Assembly (NCBI RefSeq): GCF_000369525.1
Contig: NZ_KB850071.1
Coordinates: forward strand, 257,032-321,031
Length of the DNA: 64,000 nucleotides
Direction: 5' to 3'
Source of the DNA: Acinetobacter higginsii
GTDB taxonomy: Bacteria; Pseudomonadota; Gammaproteobacteria; Pseudomonadales; Moraxellaceae
Made by a program: the position numbers and the translations under genes. Positions within the stretch are counted from its first letter, which is position 1; every line of letters starts with the position of its first letter. Below are positions 27,266 through 36,779 of the stretch, in pieces. A model generated the notes under the pieces. It saw only the letters and a list, made by a program, of their open reading frames with translations. It did not search any database and was not told where the DNA came from.

Positions 27266-28009
27266 ATGTCGATATCTTTCGATCTATTGATCATCATTGG
27301 GATCGTCGGGTTCTATATCTATGACTCGGCTTATCTCTATTTCTATAATGAGTTTAATATTCACAAAGGGTTAGGATCTACATTTAAATCACAATTAATT
27401 TCAAGACAGTTCAATGTCTTTCATAAATATTTGTTCATCCCAAACCTATTTTTATCACATCAACTCCTTTTTAAATGTGCATGGAAGATCGAAGATCCTG
27501 AACCCGTTGTTCATACCCATGATATTGTCCACCTCAAAAATATCAGCCAAACATTAAAACCTCTGCAATGGGTCAATATTTTAATATTCGTGCTCACCAT
27601 AGCGGTTTTACCCTGTTTGATTGCATTTAAAGCAGGCTATCTTGCCGTTGCGATCAGCTTAGTCGTTATTTATAGTTTGAATCTTATTTCAATCTTGTTT
27701 GTGATTGTAAAAAGAGGGAAACTCCAGCTTTCCTGGCTTAAAATCATACAGCTATTATTAGATGCCTTACTCTGCCCTCCTTTTGCATTAAATCTATTAC
27801 GAAAAATTAGTTTAAATTATCTTGCCAAAACGGATGGTATATTGCTCACTGCTCAAATACTCAACCAGCAACAATATCAACAGTTACTTGATGAGATTCT
27901 GCTAGATATCCAAGCATTAAAAATAGCATCAAATGAGAAAAACATCGCACAGCTCGAATTAAGAGAACAACAGCTGCTCCAGTTAAAAGCACCACTTGAG
28001 CATCCATAA
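27266..28009 (+). CDS. Uncharacterised membrane protein, operonic with DUF2167 gene
   Basis: 247 aa whose ATG follows the upstream TAA with no gap. It has an N-terminal TM (residues ~4-25), two central TMs (about 105-150) and a C-terminal glutamine/leucine-rich coiled-coil-like tail (about 190-245). I know no named family. Genes of this kind do accompany DUF2167 genes in Acinetobacter relatives, which suggests the two work together in the envelope. Confidence 0.75.
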   Translation: MSISFDLLIIIGIVGFYIYDSAYLYFYNEFNIHKGLGSTFKSQLISRQFNVFHKYLFIPNLFLSHQLLFKCAWKIEDPEPVVHTHDIVHLKNISQTLKPLQWVNILIFVLTIAVLPCLIAFKAGYLAVAISLVVIYSLNLISILFVIVKRGKLQLSWLKIIQLLLDALLCPPFALNLLRKISLNYLAKTDGILLTAQILNQQQYQQLLDEILLDIQALKIASNEKNIAQLELREQQLLQLKAPLEHP

Positions 28010-28039
28010 ATCGCCCGTAGCAGGTAATTCAAATAAGAA

Positions 28040-28528
28040 TTAGTTTAATGATGCTGGAAGATCAACTCGTCTCATCTCTTGACCATATTTGAGCCCTGAG
28101 TCCTTTTCCATGCGATAACAGACTTTGACATTATCATAGGCATCTCGATAGGCATAGACACTGCCCTGAATACACAAATGCGGCTGTTTAAGCGAAAATT
28201 GAATCAAGGCAGGTTGACCGTTTAATCCACCTTTCTTATCTTTAAAGCCTAAAACTGCATCACGTAATGGAAACACCACACCCTTTTGTGTATCAATCAC
28301 CACATAACGAATTTCGCGAATCGATCCGACATTGAGCAAAATTTTTGTAGCATCATAGTTGGGCGACTGTTTTGCCAATGCAGCTTTATATTGAGCAATA
28401 TTGCGCTTGGAACAAAAGTCAAAATCATCATAATCAAAGCGACAGTCAGCGGTTGCGCTATAAGGGACTTTCGCCAGCGTAGCAAAGCTCATACCCGAAA
28501 TCGCCAATACAAACAGTATTTTTTTCAT
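28040..28528 (-). CDS. Small exported protein with four cysteines
   Basis: 162 aa with a clear signal peptide (residues 1-19, MSFATLA then K). The mature part has four Cys (about 29, 39, and one each in HLCIQG and VKVCYRM), suggesting two disulfides in the periplasm. GAAGGA ribosome site. It converges on the DUF2167 operon. Function unknown. Confidence 0.78.
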   Translation of the reverse strand: MKKILFVLAISGMSFATLAKVPYSATADCRFDYDDFDFCSKRNIAQYKAALAKQSPNYDATKILLNVGSIREIRYVVIDTQKGVVFPLRDAVLGFKDKKGGLNGQPALIQFSLKQPHLCIQGSVYAYRDAYDNVKVCYRMEKDSGLKYGQEMRRVDLPASLN

Positions 28529-28600
28529 TGTTTAATCCTTCGTTTTTTATGGTTATTGCCGTCACTGACATACAAAAATTAGAACCCCCATACTCAAAAT

Positions 28601-28622
28601 AAAAGCCTCCGAAGAGGCTTTT
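28601..28622 (-). terminator. Terminator of tex
   Basis: Nine-bp stem AAAAGCCTC / GAGGCTTTT with a CGAA loop just past the tex stop; the minus-strand U-tract is short. Confidence 0.75.
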
Positions 28623-28636
28623 ATTTATTTGATCAA

Positions 28637-30994
28637 TTACTTAGAACCTTTAATCCCGGCTTGTAATAACAAAGCACCTAAACCACCAATTTTTTGCTCT
28701 TGTGGTTTTTCAGTTTTTGGCTTGTTATTATTTTGCGGACGCTTAAAGTCACCCTCTTTACGCGGAGGACGTTGGCCTTGTGGTTTACGATCTGAACGTT
28801 CAGTACGATCTTGTTGCGGACGTTGCTGACGTGGTGCTTTCGCTGGTGCAGAACCTTCAGCACGCATACTCAAGTTAACACGATTACGTTCCACGTCCAC
28901 TTGCATCACACGTACTTGCACAATTTGACCTGGTTTCACGACTTTATGCGGATCAGAAACAAACTCATTGGCAAGTTCAGAAATATGCACGAGACCATCT
29001 TGGTGTACACCCACATCCACAAAGGCACCGAAGTTGGTCACATTGGTGACTACACCTTCAAGTTGCATGCCTTCAGTCAATTGCGCAACTTCGGTAATGT
29101 CTTCACGGAATTTCGCAGTACGGAATTCTGGACGTGGATCACGACCTGGTTTTTCCAATTCAGCCAAAACATCCTGAATAGTCGGTAAACCAAATTTGTC
29201 ATCTACAAATTCATCGGCTTTGACTTGGCGAATAATTTCGGTATTCCCGATAATGTCTTTAACCGTGGTTGCTTTTGCCGCAACTATTCTTTCCACCAAG
29301 CCGTAGCTTTCAGGGTGAACTGCAGACGCATCCAATGGTTCAGAACCATCTTGAACACGTAAGAAACCTGCAGATTGTTCAAAGGTACGTTCGCCCAAAC
29401 GTGGCACTTTTTTCAAAGCTTGACGGTTATCAAAACGACCATTTTCTTTACGGTATTCAACAATTTGTTGCGCAATGGCTTTATTTAAGCCAGCAATATA
29501 AGCCAGAATCGCTGGAGAAGCGGTATTCACATCCACGCCTACAGCATTCACACAGTCTTCAACCACAGCATCCAAGGTTTTTGCCAAACCAGCTTGGTTC
29601 ACATCATGTTGATATTGACCTACACCAATCGATTTAGGGTCAATTTTTACCAACTCAGCCAATGGATCTTGTAAACGACGTGCAATTGACACCGCACCAC
29701 GAATCGAAACATCAAGCTCAGGTAATTCTTGTGAAGCCAATTCACTTGCAGAGTAAACAGAAGCACCCGCTTCACTTACAGTGATACGTGTCAGTTGCAG
29801 ATCAGTATTGGCCGCCATCATTTCCGCAACCACAGCTTCAGTTTCACGGCTTGCGGTACCATTACCAATCGCAATAAGTTCCACGTGGAACTCTCGACAT
29901 AAACGAGCAAGTTCCGCAATAGAACCCTCTTTGTCTTCTTTCGGTGCAAATGGGTAAATGGTGCTATGCGCAAGAACATCACCTGCATTACTGACCACTG
30001 CAAGCTTCACACCCGTACGAATACCAGGGTCAACACCCAAAGTCGTACGGCCACCAGCAGGTGCTGAAAGTAATAAATGACGTAAGTTTTCAGCAAATAC
30101 ATCCATTGCTTCAGCTTCAGCAGCCAAACGTTTATCGGTTAATAAGGAATGTTCGATTTGTGGACGAATCTTACCTAACCAAAACAGTTTAGCTGTTTGC
30201 TTTAAATAATCTTGACGCGTTTGTGGTTGAATCTGTTCAAGATTGTATTCAGTTTCAATACGAGCCAATGGTGCATCATCTTCACCATCAACTTTTAAAC
30301 CCAAGACATTTTCTTGACGACCACGTAACATCGCCAATAAACGATGTGAAGGGACTTTATTAAAGTTTTCAGAGAACTCGAAATAATCACGGAATTTTTT
30401 GCCAACTTCTTTTTTCTCTTCAGAAGCTACCGCACTTTTCAATACTGCGGTTTTAGCAAAAGTTTGTTTTAATTCAGTGGTTAATGCAATATTTTGTGCC
30501 CAGTCATCAATCAAGATATGCTGAATCGCATCAAGTTGGCTTTCTGCATCTGGGTAGTCTTCATGACTAAAACCAGCCAATGCTTCAGTTGGATCAACTT
30601 GTTCTGCAATAATTTTTTCAGCAATAGCGCCAAGGCCTGCTTCTTTTGCTTTAAATGATTTACTGGTACGTTTCGGACGATACGGTGCGTAAATTTCTTC
30701 TAATGCATTTTTAGTCTCAGCTGCATTTACACGCGCCAATAAATCATCGCTTAATTTATCTTGTTCTTGTAAAGATTGGATCACCTTCTCACGACGCTCA
30801 AATAAATCACGTAAATAAGTTAAACGTGTATCGAGTTGACGTAATTGCGTATCGTCTAAGCCTTGCGTGACTTCTTTACGGTAACGTGCAATAAAAGGAA
30901 CGCTAGCACCTTCATCAATTAAACGAATAGCAGCTTCTACTTGGTTTGGACGTACGGCAAGTTCATTTGCCAACTGCTGAACTAAGTCAGTCAT
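28637..30994 (-). CDS. tex: Transcription accessory protein Tex
   Basis: 785 aa from ATG 30994 (the frame extends 12 codons upstream without better signals); E. coli YhgF is similar in size. Domain order is an N-terminal helical region, a YqgF-like RNase H fold (GVDPGIRTGVKLAVV), helix-hairpin-helix motifs (~500-560), then an S1 RNA-binding domain (EGVVTNVTNFGAFVDVGVHQ). A basic, low-complexity C-terminal tail (Arg/Gln/Pro/Lys, about 715-770) is longer than in E. coli. It binds nucleic acid and supports transcription and RNA handling. Confidence 0.95.
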   Translation of the reverse strand: MTDLVQQLANELAVRPNQVEAAIRLIDEGASVPFIARYRKEVTQGLDDTQLRQLDTRLTYLRDLFERREKVIQSLQEQDKLSDDLLARVNAAETKNALEEIYAPYRPKRTSKSFKAKEAGLGAIAEKIIAEQVDPTEALAGFSHEDYPDAESQLDAIQHILIDDWAQNIALTTELKQTFAKTAVLKSAVASEEKKEVGKKFRDYFEFSENFNKVPSHRLLAMLRGRQENVLGLKVDGEDDAPLARIETEYNLEQIQPQTRQDYLKQTAKLFWLGKIRPQIEHSLLTDKRLAAEAEAMDVFAENLRHLLLSAPAGGRTTLGVDPGIRTGVKLAVVSNAGDVLAHSTIYPFAPKEDKEGSIAELARLCREFHVELIAIGNGTASRETEAVVAEMMAANTDLQLTRITVSEAGASVYSASELASQELPELDVSIRGAVSIARRLQDPLAELVKIDPKSIGVGQYQHDVNQAGLAKTLDAVVEDCVNAVGVDVNTASPAILAYIAGLNKAIAQQIVEYRKENGRFDNRQALKKVPRLGERTFEQSAGFLRVQDGSEPLDASAVHPESYGLVERIVAAKATTVKDIIGNTEIIRQVKADEFVDDKFGLPTIQDVLAELEKPGRDPRPEFRTAKFREDITEVAQLTEGMQLEGVVTNVTNFGAFVDVGVHQDGLVHISELANEFVSDPHKVVKPGQIVQVRVMQVDVERNRVNLSMRAEGSAPAKAPRQQRPQQDRTERSDRKPQGQRPPRKEGDFKRPQNNNKPKTEKPQEQKIGGLGALLLQAGIKGSK

Positions 30995-31333
30995 CGTGAT
31001 TGATTCCACAAGGGTTAAGTCTAAAAGCACTGATTATAAAGTTCATGGCTATAAAATCCACCATTGTTTTTTTGAATATTGTGCAAGTAGTTTATGCAAA
31101 TCGCTGAATGTTTCTAAAATACCAAGATTTTTTCGCCTAAATATTGAAAAATAGATTGATTGTCATCATTTTGCCTGTATATATTTGGTATCTATCTCTT
31201 GATTTTATTGGCAATATTTGTTGCTTTATAACATAGCCAAAACTGTGCAATGAATCGTATACTCAAAGGTCTATTGATATTTCACAATCGCATTGCATAA
31301 AGACGATGACAATAAACGATAAAGGAGCACATC
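30995..31333. other. 339-bp divergent tex/ompR intergenic region
   Basis: AT-rich, no ORF. It carries the promoters for tex (minus) and ompR-envZ (plus); I see no decisive operator. Confidence 0.5.
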
Positions 31334-32098
31334 ATGAGTTTAGTTGTACCTGCCGAATCGACGGAAACTGTACACCATGAGACAGACCGGGTCGAACGCA
31401 TCTTAGTGGTCGATGACGATGTGCGCTTGCGTACGCTGTTACAACGCTTTTTAGAAGACAAAGGCTTTGTGGTAAAAACTGCCCATGATGCAACTCAAAT
31501 GGACCGTTTACTGCAACGTGAATTGTTCTCGCTTATCGTGCTCGATTTTATGCTTCCTGTAGAAGATGGTTTAAGCATCTGTCGTCGTTTACGCCAATCA
31601 AATATCGATACACCGATTATTATGCTAACAGCACGTGGTAGTGACTCTGACCGTATTGCGGGTCTTGAAGCGGGCGCAGATGATTATTTACCAAAACCAT
31701 TTAACCCGAATGAATTACTGGCACGTATCCGTGCAGTATTACGTCGTCAAGTACGTGAAGTTCCTGGTGCACCAAGTCAACAAGTTGAAGTGGTCAGCTT
31801 TGGTCCATGGTCTTTGGATTTATCGACTCGTACCTTAACTCGTGAAGGTCAAGTCGTAACGCTCACAACGGGTGAGTTTGCAGTTCTAAAAGCATTGGTT
31901 CAACATCCACGTGAACCACTGACACGCGACAAGCTGATGAACTTGGCGCGTGGTCGTGAATGGGGTGCAATGGAACGCTCGATTGATGTCCAAGTCTCTC
32001 GTCTACGTCGTTTAATTGAAGATAACCCTGCTCGTGCACGTTATATTCAAACCGTATGGGGTGTGGGCTACGTTTTTGTTCCAGATGGTGCTGAATAA
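31334..32098 (+). CDS. ompR: Response regulator OmpR
   Basis: 254 aa, with an AAGGAG site before the ATG. The N-terminus is about 20 residues longer than enterobacterial OmpR. Receiver domain: acidic pocket VVDDD, phospho-acceptor Asp in VLDFMLP, conserved Lys in YLPKPF. The C-terminal winged helix (about 150-250) ends RARYIQTVWGVGYVF. It pairs with envZ 17 bases downstream to sense osmotic/envelope conditions. Confidence 0.95.
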   Translation: MSLVVPAESTETVHHETDRVERILVVDDDVRLRTLLQRFLEDKGFVVKTAHDATQMDRLLQRELFSLIVLDFMLPVEDGLSICRRLRQSNIDTPIIMLTARGSDSDRIAGLEAGADDYLPKPFNPNELLARIRAVLRRQVREVPGAPSQQVEVVSFGPWSLDLSTRTLTREGQVVTLTTGEFAVLKALVQHPREPLTRDKLMNLARGREWGAMERSIDVQVSRLRRLIEDNPARARYIQTVWGVGYVFVPDGAE

Positions 32099-32115
32099 GC
32101 TTAGGAAATTAAACG

Positions 32116-33570
32116 TTGAAACTTGAACCAATCGATCCACAAGAATTTACGGATTTCGCGGCTTATTCCGAAAGACCACGAACCAAATGGGAACGTTTTT
32201 TAGATAAAATTAAACCGCGTTCCGCAGCCATGCGCACCACCATTCTCGTGTTGTTCATGGTATTTTTCAGTCTGTTTATGTCCTTGTGGTTCTTTTGGCG
32301 AACACTTTATCTTCCTGAATTACAGCAACATGCCCGCTACCTCGCGATTGAATTAGAATTGGTCAATAATCCAGATATTCGAATTTTACATCGCGAGAGT
32401 GAAGTTGATGTCGATACCTGGTTAAAGAATCGTATTGGCATCGAATATGTAACTGACCCAAACGAATTTCCTCGAGTTGAAGATAAATTCTTAGCGGAAC
32501 TGTTTACCAATCAAATTGAGTCCAAACTGGCTAAAGAGTTAGGTGTAGAAAACGTCACGGTTTATTTTAAATTTAAACCGATTCCACGCATCTGGATTCA
32601 AACGCCAGAGATGAACGGGAACTGGGTTAGAGAACCTTTAAAAACCTATACCAACTATAGTGTTGAACTGATTGCCGGCTGGTTGTTTGGTGTTCCAATT
32701 GTATCATCCATCATTATCTTAATTTTGGTTCGGCAAATGAACCGACCTTTGCGTCGCTTACAAAATACAGCCAACAACTATAGTAAAACTGGCAAGGCGC
32801 CTTATCTCGACACCAATCATGGGCCACTCGAAATCCGTCAAGTGAACCAAGCTTTTAACCATATGGTGTATACGCTTGAACAAACTGAACGTGATCGTCA
32901 GATTATGTTGGCGGGTATCTCCCACGATTTGCGCACACCATTGACGCGTATTCGTTTAACCGCAGAAATGCTCCCTGATGAGTTCTTCCGTGAAGGTCTG
33001 ATCTACGATGTAGATGACATGGACGCGATTCTCAATCAGTTTATTTCCTATATGCGGGATGGCTCTGATGAAGAACTGACAGAAACCAACCTGAATACGC
33101 TGTTGCAAGAACTGGTGGTCCAATTCAAACCGCTGGACATTCGTTTTGAAGCGCAAGAGTTGCCCATCATTCCAGCACGAAGCTTGTCTTTAAAACGCCT
33201 AATTGCCAATTTAATTAATAATGCCAAACGTTATGGTGCAGAACCGATTGAACTGTCTGCTAGCCATGTCGATGATCATATTATGATTACGGTTGCCGAC
33301 CATGGTGATGGCATTCCACCTGATCAAGTGGAAGAGTTAATGCAACCTTTTGTTCGTGGTAATTCGGCAAGAACGATTCAAGGCAGTGGTTTAGGCTTAG
33401 CAATTGTGAAACGTATTGTCGATATCCATCAAGGGCAGATTAACATTCGCAACCGTGAGCAAGGTGGCTTGGAAGTCGTAATTTCCCTCCCCATTCCTCC
33501 AGCATCAAATGACGAACCGCAAAACAATGCCATCGACAAAATAAAGCAAACCCTAACAGGGCATTTTTAA
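32116..33570 (+). CDS. envZ: Sensor histidine kinase EnvZ
   Basis: 484 aa starting at TTG 32116 with an AGGAA site 8 bases upstream. Order: cytoplasmic N-terminus, TM1 (~42-66), a periplasmic domain of ~120 residues, TM2 (~192-212), HAMP, H-box AGISHDLRTPLTRIR, then the ATPase boxes (N-box LIANLINNAKRYG, G-box HGDGIPPDQ, GSGLGLAIVKRIV). It phosphorylates OmpR. The rare TTG start right after ompR suggests a lower dose than OmpR (inference). Confidence 0.95.
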   Translation: MKLEPIDPQEFTDFAAYSERPRTKWERFLDKIKPRSAAMRTTILVLFMVFFSLFMSLWFFWRTLYLPELQQHARYLAIELELVNNPDIRILHRESEVDVDTWLKNRIGIEYVTDPNEFPRVEDKFLAELFTNQIESKLAKELGVENVTVYFKFKPIPRIWIQTPEMNGNWVREPLKTYTNYSVELIAGWLFGVPIVSSIIILILVRQMNRPLRRLQNTANNYSKTGKAPYLDTNHGPLEIRQVNQAFNHMVYTLEQTERDRQIMLAGISHDLRTPLTRIRLTAEMLPDEFFREGLIYDVDDMDAILNQFISYMRDGSDEELTETNLNTLLQELVVQFKPLDIRFEAQELPIIPARSLSLKRLIANLINNAKRYGAEPIELSASHVDDHIMITVADHGDGIPPDQVEELMQPFVRGNSARTIQGSGLGLAIVKRIVDIHQGQINIRNREQGGLEVVISLPIPPASNDEPQNNAIDKIKQTLTGHF

Positions 33571-33574
33571 AGAG

Positions 33575-33649
33575 ATCAATCAGCATCCTCTTATCATCTA
33601 TGCAGGACTCTTCGACTAAAGTCTTCAGCCCAATTGATGCTGGATTGAT
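33575..33649 (+). other. Long imperfect hairpin after envZ
   Basis: ATCAATCAGCATC (33575-33587) pairs with GATGCTGGATTGAT (33636-33649) with one bulged base, enclosing about 48 bases. It begins 5 bases after the envZ stop. It may be a 3'-end structure protecting or terminating the ompR-envZ mRNA; there is no strong T-tract. The ~220 bases after it hold no ORF I support. Confidence 0.45.
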
Positions 33650-33868
33650 TGCTTTCGTTCGGTTTTACACTGATTCAAGCCCAAAAACTGTCCTTCCCTA
33701 ATGTTCCTTTCCTGTATAAATTCAAGCAAATATCACACAGAAAATAAGCAACTGGAAAGCAGATGAATAAAGCGTATGCAGCTGTATTAGACCTTAGCCT
33801 TATTTCAATTCACTTTTCATGTTTTAGCGCTAAACTCCATATCCAATGAAAAGCAATATTGAGAATGG

Positions 33869-35386
33869 ATGATGTCTTTAAGTCGTATTCGTCTTGCAGC
33901 ACTGCATGACAAAGTGATGAGTGCAGAGCAGGCAGCTCAGTTTATTAAAAATGATATGACGGTTGGTATGAGCGGTTTTACCCGTGCTGGTGAAGCGAAA
34001 GCAGTCCCACAAGCATTGGTTGAACAAGCCAAAAAAAATCCGTTAAAAATCACATTAATTACAGGCGCGAGTCTCGGCAATGACTTAGACAAACAATTGA
34101 CGGAAGCAGGTGTCCTTGCCCGTCGTATGCCATTCCAAGTCGACAATACCTTACGTCGTGCCATCAACAATGGCGAAGTGATGTTTATCGACCAACATTT
34201 GTCTGAAACCGTTGAACAAATGCGTAACCAGCAACTAAAACGTCCTGATGTTGCGGTGATCGAAGCGGTTGCCATTACCGAAGATGGTCATATCGTGCCA
34301 ACCACGTCTGTCGGTAACTCAGCAAGTTTTGCGATTTTTGCAGAAAAAGTAATTGTCGAAATTAATACCTCGCTCAGCGAAAATTTCGAAGGCCTACACG
34401 ATATTTATATCCCGACCTATCGCCCTACCCGTACACCATTGCCTTTAACGCAAGTGGATGACCGCATTGGTTCAACAGCGATTCCAATCGATCCAGCAAA
34501 AATCGTGGGGATCGTATTCAATGACACAGCAGATTCACCATCAACTGTGACTCCGCCTGATGCTGAGACTCAAGGCATTGCCAACCACTTGATCAAATTC
34601 TTTGAACAGGAAGTGGCTGCAGGTCGTTTGGCGAAAAACTTAGGTCCATTACAGGCAGGTATTGGTTCAATCGCCAATGCGGTTTTAACCGGACTGAAAG
34701 ATTCGAATTTCGAAGATTTAGTCATGTATTCAGAAGTACTTCAAGACTGTACGTTTGAACTAATTGATGCAGGCAAAATGAAGTTTGCTTCCGGTAGCTC
34801 AATTACCTTATCAGCACAATGTGGCGAGCGTGTATTTGGCAATCTTGAACACTACAAAGACAAATTAATACTTCGTCCTCAAGAGATTTCTAACCATCCA
34901 GAGATCGTGCGTCGTTTAGGGATTATCGGCATCAATACGGCGCTTGAGTTTGATATTTACGGTAACGTGAACTCAACCCACGTTTGCGGTACCAAGATGA
35001 TGAACGGTATCGGTGGTTCAGGTGACTTTGCGCGTAATGCACACTTAGCGATCTTCGTGACTAAATCCATTGCCAAAGGTGGTGATATTTCATCGATCGT
35101 ACCAATGGTCAGCCATGTCGATCACAATGAACATGATGTCGACATCTTGGTAACAGAAGTTGGTTTGGCTGATCTTCGCGGCTTAGCACCACGTGAGCGT
35201 GCCCGTGTCATTATCGACAACTGTGTACATCCACTTTATCAAGGTGCACTTAACGATTACTTTGACCGTGCATGCGAACGTGGCGGCCATACCCCACACA
35301 TTCTTCGTGAAGCCTTATCTTGGCATGCCAATTTTGAAGAAACAGGTCATATGTTAGCGCCTGCAGCTGTGGCGAAGTCTGCTTAA
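33869..35386 (+). CDS. Succinyl-CoA:acetate-type CoA transferase (acetyl-CoA hydrolase family)
   Basis: 505 aa, the family's full length; two adjacent ATGs (33869 and 33872) are possible. An N-terminal CoA-transferase domain (MTVGMSGFTRAGEAKAVPQAL) and a C-terminal acetyl-CoA hydrolase/transferase domain follow one another. The catalytic Glu is probably in VMYSEVLQD, and the glycine-rich loop is GIGGSGDFARNAHLAIF. Enzymes of this type (AarC, Cat1) move CoA from succinyl-CoA to acetate or similar acids. Monocistronic with a very strong terminator. Confidence 0.92.
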   Translation: MMSLSRIRLAALHDKVMSAEQAAQFIKNDMTVGMSGFTRAGEAKAVPQALVEQAKKNPLKITLITGASLGNDLDKQLTEAGVLARRMPFQVDNTLRRAINNGEVMFIDQHLSETVEQMRNQQLKRPDVAVIEAVAITEDGHIVPTTSVGNSASFAIFAEKVIVEINTSLSENFEGLHDIYIPTYRPTRTPLPLTQVDDRIGSTAIPIDPAKIVGIVFNDTADSPSTVTPPDAETQGIANHLIKFFEQEVAAGRLAKNLGPLQAGIGSIANAVLTGLKDSNFEDLVMYSEVLQDCTFELIDAGKMKFASGSSITLSAQCGERVFGNLEHYKDKLILRPQEISNHPEIVRRLGIIGINTALEFDIYGNVNSTHVCGTKMMNGIGGSGDFARNAHLAIFVTKSIAKGGDISSIVPMVSHVDHNEHDVDILVTEVGLADLRGLAPRERARVIIDNCVHPLYQGALNDYFDRACERGGHTPHILREALSWHANFEETGHMLAPAAVAKSA

Positions 35387-35428
35387 CGCTCATATTTATT
35401 TTTATGGACCTACCTTCTCTGGTAAGTC

Positions 35429-35463
35429 AAAAAAGGTCTTTGCCTCACGCAAAGACCTTTTTT
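35429..35463 (+). terminator. Terminator of the CoA transferase gene
   Basis: Perfect 15-bp stem including AAAAAAGGTCTTTGC and its complement around a CTCAC loop. Confidence 0.92.
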
Positions 35464-35545
35464 ATTGCTTGAATATCAAGCCATCTTGTTATTTTAATTC
35501 AAATTATAGAAAATCGATCATCCAATAAAAATCAAACCGAATACA

Positions 35546-36748
35546 ATGAAGAAAATTACGCTATGGCTATTCGTTATATCACTCATTCTAATCAGCCTTA
35601 TAATATTCACAACCTTAATCAAAAGCTCGCATACAAGCCCTTATTTCATCACAATTTCAGGTAATCAATTACAAGAACAGGTAGACTTAGTTCCCGATCA
35701 ACTTTGGTTTGATATGATTGCCAAAGGCAATGATCCTATCTCGAGCATCTCTTTTGAACTCAAAAATAAAAATATTACCGGTTGGATTGATCTAAATTTA
35801 GACTCAAATGTTGCCATTTTTCAACGGCTCGACGCTCAACAAGACCACGTCCCTTGGTCTGTTTATACGACCTCTACTTCAGAGAAAGCTATTGGAAGCT
35901 ATCAAATTGATCTGCAAACATCACAGCAAAACTTAAACCTTCAATTTCACAATACGCCTATTCGTTACCAGCTTGAGCATTCAGAACAACAAAGCGTACA
36001 ACTCTCTGGTCAATTACAATTTAAGGTCCCTTCACACTGGCCTGTTTTAAAATCTAAGCGTTTCCCTCAACTTCCCATACAAGGACAATTTATTTTCGAT
36101 GAACAACCCTATCAGCTGATTCGTATGAATAGTGCCGTTTCTCAGCACTCTGTTCTTCATGACCCGATTTCTTATCAATTCAGCTTAAAACATCAAGATC
36201 AATGGGTTGATTTCACTTTTCAACAAGACAACATATCCTCTCAGCCACTGGTACAAATCACGACTCACGATCAGCTTTATCAACTTAAGTCCCCAGCCCC
36301 CCAAAACCTTTGGCACGAAGATGATAAAAAGATTGTGATTCGTGCCAAGAATATTTTGCTTCAAGCCAAGTCTGGGCAAACTAAATCATTAAATATCAAT
36401 CTTGTTATCCCAAAAAATTACGCTCATCTAAGTATAAATCATCAAGATGCAAAGCTCATTCCTGCCAACTCTGAGTTATTAGCTGAAGCTAGAAATGAAC
36501 AAAAGATTTACCAACTTAGCTTTGTACAACAACATCAGCTACTTACACTCGAGCTCATTGAAGAAATGCAGGGCAATTTCAGTTTAAAATTCATTACGGA
36601 AGATGGAGAACAATACTTTTGTGGTAATACCTCAACAGCCTGCCCAGGTTTAACCATTGAGCCAAGCAAACAAACTTTCTTATTCAATCAAGTTAAATTA
36701 GGGTCGCATCTGTTGAATGGAAGTCTTTTTATCGCTGGCGTGTTATAG
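35546..36748 (+). CDS. Uncharacterised membrane-anchored exported protein
   Basis: 400 aa. One N-terminal TM/uncleaved signal (about residues 4-26) is followed by a large, polar, glutamine-rich region with beta-strand character. Two cysteines near the end (YFCGNTSTACPG) could form a disulfide. There is no good ribosome site. No family is recognised; it could be an envelope or pilus-associated protein, but nothing in the neighbourhood supports one role. Confidence 0.7.
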   Translation: MKKITLWLFVISLILISLIIFTTLIKSSHTSPYFITISGNQLQEQVDLVPDQLWFDMIAKGNDPISSISFELKNKNITGWIDLNLDSNVAIFQRLDAQQDHVPWSVYTTSTSEKAIGSYQIDLQTSQQNLNLQFHNTPIRYQLEHSEQQSVQLSGQLQFKVPSHWPVLKSKRFPQLPIQGQFIFDEQPYQLIRMNSAVSQHSVLHDPISYQFSLKHQDQWVDFTFQQDNISSQPLVQITTHDQLYQLKSPAPQNLWHEDDKKIVIRAKNILLQAKSGQTKSLNINLVIPKNYAHLSINHQDAKLIPANSELLAEARNEQKIYQLSFVQQHQLLTLELIEEMQGNFSLKFITEDGEQYFCGNTSTACPGLTIEPSKQTFLFNQVKLGSHLLNGSLFIAGVL

Positions 36749-36750
36749 CG

Positions 36751-36773
36751 GCATGTTCCGACATGCTTTTTTT
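36751..36773 (+). terminator. Terminator of the 35546 gene
   Basis: Stem GCATGT / ACATGC with TCCG loop followed by a long T-tract. Confidence 0.85.
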
Positions 36774-36779
36774 ATTTTT

